Assembly (NCBI GenBank): GCA_913043205.1
Contig: CAJWLF010000006.1
Location: 39,242-103,241 of the forward strand
Reading direction: 5' to 3'
DNA length: 64,000 nt
Source: an uncultured Chloroflexota bacterium
GTDB taxonomy: Bacteria > Chloroflexota > UBA11872 > VXNJ01
The notes beneath the pieces are model-generated. The model searched no databases. It was not told where the DNA came from and saw only the letters and a list, made by a program, of their open reading frames with translations. Positions 61,763 to 64,000 of the stretch are shown here, in pieces (within the stretch, counting starts at the first letter, position 1; each line of letters begins with the position of its first letter). A program made the position numbers and the translations under genes.

Positions 61763-63280
61763 ATGGCCAGTAGAGATCCCAATCGTCCGAACATCCTGTT
61801 CATACTTAGTGATGATCAAGGACCATGGGCACTTAATTGCGCCGGAACCACCGAGCTCCAAACCCCAAACTTGGATCGATTAGCAACCACCGGAATCAGA
61901 TTTGAAAACTTCTTCTGTACCTCACCAGTGTGTTCGCCGGCGAGAGCCTCAATACTCACCGGGCAGTTACCTTCTCAGCATGGAGTGCAGGACTTTCTAC
62001 GCGCTGGCAACTCCAACCATACGGCAAATCTTGAGGCGTTGGACGATACCAAGATAAACACGACGAAGAAAGATGAGCTAACTGGCTTAGACGGCAAATC
62101 CATAGAATTTCTACAAGGGCGACAAACCTATACAAACGTACTTACAGAGAACGGATACGACTGTGCCCTTAGTGGCAAGTGGCATATAGGTGCATCGGCT
62201 ATCCCGCAAGCCGGATTTCAATACTGGAACGTACATGCAGGTGGAGCTGGCAATTACTACGATGCATACATGTTTACAGACGGTGATTTATACAAGTCTA
62301 AAGGGTACTTCAGCGATGTGATCACCGACAATGCCATATCCTATCTGGACTCGAATAGACAGTCGTCAACGCCATTCTCATTAAACGTGCATTTCACCGC
62401 ACCACATGCCCCTTGGGGGAGAGAACAACATCCTGCAGAATACTATCAGGATTATTTTACAAATTGCGCCTTCGACACTGTCAGATGGGACCCCTTACAC
62501 CCTGATCAATTGTATAAACAGGGATCGTCAGGCACCGTGCCTACAACCGAATCCGCTCGCAGGGAAATACTAAGTGGATACTTCGCGGCGATCACTGCAA
62601 TGGATGCGAACATCGGCCGATTGCTAGATTGGCTGGAAGCTAATGATCTGAGGGATAACACTCTGATAATTTTTACATCCGACAACGGCATGAGTATGGG
62701 GCACCACGGCATCTGGGGAAAAGGAAATGGCACGTATCCAGCAAATATGTTCGAAACCGCAGTTAAAGTCCCAACAATAATTTCTCGTCCGGGCCATGTA
62801 CCCGCAAATAGCATAGAGCATCAACTGCTAAGCCATTACGACTTTTTCCCGACTATCCTCGACTATACAAACGTATGTGGAAACAGTGATTCTAGTCTTC
62901 CAGGTCACAGTTTTTCAGATCTCCTCCAAGGCAATCAGCTATCACACGAGTTCCCTGTTGTCGTATTTGAAGAGTATGGCCCAACTCGAATGATCCGAAC
63001 TAAGTCGATGAAGTACATACGCAGGCATTCCGCCGATCCCAATGAGTTATATGATTTACTCGAAGATCCCCTAGAGGTCGTCAATGAAATAGATAACCCG
63101 AAATATGCGGATCAATTACTTCAAATGGAAACCCAGCTTCAAAACTGGTTCGACAGTTATGTCGAGCCCGAACACGATGGATCCAAACAGCCTGTGAAGG
63201 GCAGAGGCCAAATCGGACAAATAGGAGTCGACAGAGAAGCTTTTGCCCAAGATGTGACATTCCTTAGAGATGTCAAATAG
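61763..63280 (+). CDS. Type I sulfatase (formylglycine-dependent)
   Basis: This 505-residue sulfatase has NILFILSDDQGPWALNCAG with the metal-binding DD, the modification site CSPARASILTGQLPSQHG (Cys57), SGKWHIGAS, FTSDNGMSMGHHGIWGKGNGT and the C-terminal DLLEDPLEVVNEI. The CxPAR site requires conversion by an FGE like that encoded at 46563-47534. An insertion around residues 70-110 (NLEALDDTKINTTKKDE) is not common to all members. There is no signal peptide. It diverges from the exporter gene and precedes a tRNA. The substrate, a sulfated sugar or other ester, is unknown. Confidence 0.92.
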   Translation: MASRDPNRPNILFILSDDQGPWALNCAGTTELQTPNLDRLATTGIRFENFFCTSPVCSPARASILTGQLPSQHGVQDFLRAGNSNHTANLEALDDTKINTTKKDELTGLDGKSIEFLQGRQTYTNVLTENGYDCALSGKWHIGASAIPQAGFQYWNVHAGGAGNYYDAYMFTDGDLYKSKGYFSDVITDNAISYLDSNRQSSTPFSLNVHFTAPHAPWGREQHPAEYYQDYFTNCAFDTVRWDPLHPDQLYKQGSSGTVPTTESARREILSGYFAAITAMDANIGRLLDWLEANDLRDNTLIIFTSDNGMSMGHHGIWGKGNGTYPANMFETAVKVPTIISRPGHVPANSIEHQLLSHYDFFPTILDYTNVCGNSDSSLPGHSFSDLLQGNQLSHEFPVVVFEEYGPTRMIRTKSMKYIRRHSADPNELYDLLEDPLEVVNEIDNPKYADQLLQMETQLQNWFDSYVEPEHDGSKQPVKGRGQIGQIGVDREAFAQDVTFLRDVK

Positions 63281-63347
63281 GCATATTTATATCCCTATTT
63301 AAACTGAGACGGCGTTACAATTACTAAACACAGCTAGACGTAGCCGC

Positions 63348-63423
63348 GCCGAGGTAGCTCAGCTGGTAGAGCAGCGGTTTTGTAAACCGCAGGTCTGGGG
63401 TTCGAGCCCCCACCTCGGCTCCA
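63348..63423 (+). tRNA. tRNA-Thr (anticodon UGU)
   Basis: A complete cloverleaf is visible. The acceptor stem is GCCGAGG/CCTCGGC with discriminator T and an encoded CCA. The D-arm is GCTC-AGCTGGTA-GAGC. The anticodon stem GCGGT/ACCGC has loop TTTGTAA (anticodon TGT at 63381-63383, reading ACA). The T-arm is TGGGG-TTCGAGC-CCCCA. As an ANN-decoding tRNA (A37 follows the anticodon) it is a substrate of the TsaBDE system encoded in the same window. Confidence 0.97.
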
Positions 63424-63443
63424 AGATTCACAGGTTTAAACTA

Positions 63444-63483
63444 CCCACAATCATAGTTATGTAAAGCCGTGATTGGTGGTTTT
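63444..63483 (+). terminator. Imperfect intrinsic terminator after tRNA-Thr
   Basis: CCCACAATCA (63444-63453) pairs with TGATTGGTGG (63470-63479) with one bulged G, about 9 bp in all. The loop is 16 bases and four T follow. It lies 20 bases after the tRNA CCA. Confidence 0.4.
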
Positions 63484-63610
63484 GACAACACTTTTCTGAA
63501 AACTGCTAAAAAAGCACCATTTTTTGAAAGCTCCCGAGAGATAGATTCCTAACGTAGTCGTCGCAATACCTAATTTAGTTGTTTTGCATATCTTTGCAAA
63601 AAACACTACG

Positions 63611-63644
63611 GTTGATTAGCTAAGGTGGTTGATTAGCTAAGGTG
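63611..63644 (+). repeat. 17-bp perfect tandem duplication
   Basis: GTTGATTAGCTAAGGTG occurs twice head to tail. Each unit contains the 8-bp palindrome TTAGCTAA. The inverted repeat GTTGAATCAAC follows at once (63646-63656), and the permease ATG is 20 bases further. The arrangement resembles duplicated operator half-sites. Confidence 0.6.
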
Positions 63645-63676
63645 CGTTGAATCAACAGTGATGAGGTTGAATTTTT

Positions 63677-64000
63677 ATGGTAGATAGATGGCGAAAACAG
63701 CTAGGTGTAACTAATCGGGGTGGATTCTCTGCCTATGCCTTTGTTCTGCCTTCAATCATCTTCATCCTGATATTCGTCATAACTCCAATCGTAGCAACTC
63801 TCTACTACAGCTTTACCTCATATGATCTGCTGAAAGAACCACGATGGGTAGGCATGAAAAACTATGTGGACCTGTTTACTGCAGAACCAAGATTTGGGGC
63901 TGCTGTTAGAAACACTTTACTGTTTGCTTTTGGAACTGTGCCAACCGGAGTCATAACTTCTCTCCTCTTAGCCGTGTTGATTAACCGTCAAATACGGATG
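63677..64000 (+). CDS. Sugar ABC transporter permease (MalF/UgpA type), partial
   Basis: The first 108 codons of a binding-protein-dependent permease are visible, and the window ends within the gene. The sequence MVDRWRKQ, then SAYAFVLPSIIFILIFVITP (helix 1), LYYSFTSYDLLKEPRWVGMKNYVDLF, and VRNTLLFAFGTVPTGVITSLLLAVLINRQ matches the N-terminal half of MalF/UgpA-like permeases for carbohydrate uptake. GAGG lies upstream of the ATG. A substrate-binding protein and second permease are expected to the right. The duplicated repeat upstream is a candidate control region. Confidence 0.88.
   Translation, partial: MVDRWRKQLGVTNRGGFSAYAFVLPSIIFILIFVITPIVATLYYSFTSYDLLKEPRWVGMKNYVDLFTAEPRFGAAVRNTLLFAFGTVPTGVITSLLLAVLINRQIRM

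Noticed and set aside
63348..63423. tRNA-Thr as an integration site for a mobile element
   Set aside because: I see no integrase and no second copy of the tRNA 3' end within the window.
63500..63530. A/T-rich hairpin AAAAAA-GCACCA-TTTTTT after the tRNA
   Set aside because: It is a pure A-T stem of six pairs with no GC clamp, too weak to call a terminator.
1..64000. CRISPR arrays, insertion sequences, prophage or toxin-antitoxin pairs
   Set aside because: I saw no regularly spaced repeats, transposase, phage structural genes or typical small toxin-antitoxin pairs on either strand.

Overview
The window reads as one continuous stretch of bacterial chromosome with AT-leaning, mixed codon use, dense gene packing and very frequent TTG and GTG starts. 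I see no phage, plasmid, insertion sequence or CRISPR signature. The gene content suggests a free-living, probably marine, member of the Chloroflexota (SAR202-like or related Dehalococcoidia). It combines de novo purine synthesis, futalosine-route menaquinone synthesis, a fused 2-oxoacid:ferredoxin oxidoreductase, several short-chain dehydrogenases, and type I sulfatases with their activating enzyme. The phylum assignment is an inference from gene mix; no marker phylogeny could be run.

Layout. A thioredoxin-like lipo/membrane protein runs off the left edge on the minus strand (1-404). Lon (652-3018) is followed by a rod-shape block mreB-mreC-mreD-PBP2-rodA (3185-8772). Homoserine kinase overlaps rodA, and then comes a tightly overlapped purine operon guaA-purD-B-C-S-Q-L-F-M-N-H (9799-22772), which lacks only the purE/purK step for IMP. 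The t6A tRNA-modification operon tsaE-tsaB-rimI-tsaD lies on the minus strand (22789-25714). A cell-wall-like operon follows (25824-34183): a GT4 glycosyltransferase, a divergent MraY-like transferase, a phosphotransferase-fold protein lacking its catalytic Asp, a Mur-ligase/alanine-racemase fusion, a TIM-barrel isomerase-like protein and a second, canonical MurF. folP, a PHP phosphoesterase and korA/korB close the housekeeping part (34219-38855).

From about 39 kb the content becomes more catabolic and accessory: an HpcH-type aldolase, SDRs, a glycerophosphodiesterase, a monothiol glutaredoxin, an ABM-domain protein, a sulfatase convergent with an MFS transporter, a formylglycine-generating enzyme, an aminotransferase, and three tandem SDR paralogues, the middle one broken by an in-frame TAG. 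An aldo/keto reductase and a TetR regulator diverge from a region with a perfect palindromic operator. The TetR gene is followed by mqnE-mqnA-mqnC-mqnD with a HAD protein and an amidase. The right end holds a probable unannotated small membrane protein, a second TIM-barrel isomerase, a YeiH-type sulfate exporter, a second sulfatase, tRNA-Thr(UGU) and the start of a sugar ABC transporter permease.

How the parts may work together: the two sulfatases carry CxPxR formylglycine sites, the FGE homologue has both catalytic cysteines, and the exporter could dispose of released sulfate or sulfite, so desulfation of organic sulfate esters is a plausible theme. The cell-wall cluster, with a degenerate Mur ligase fused to Alr beside an intact MurF, is the most intriguing candidate for something not fully described.
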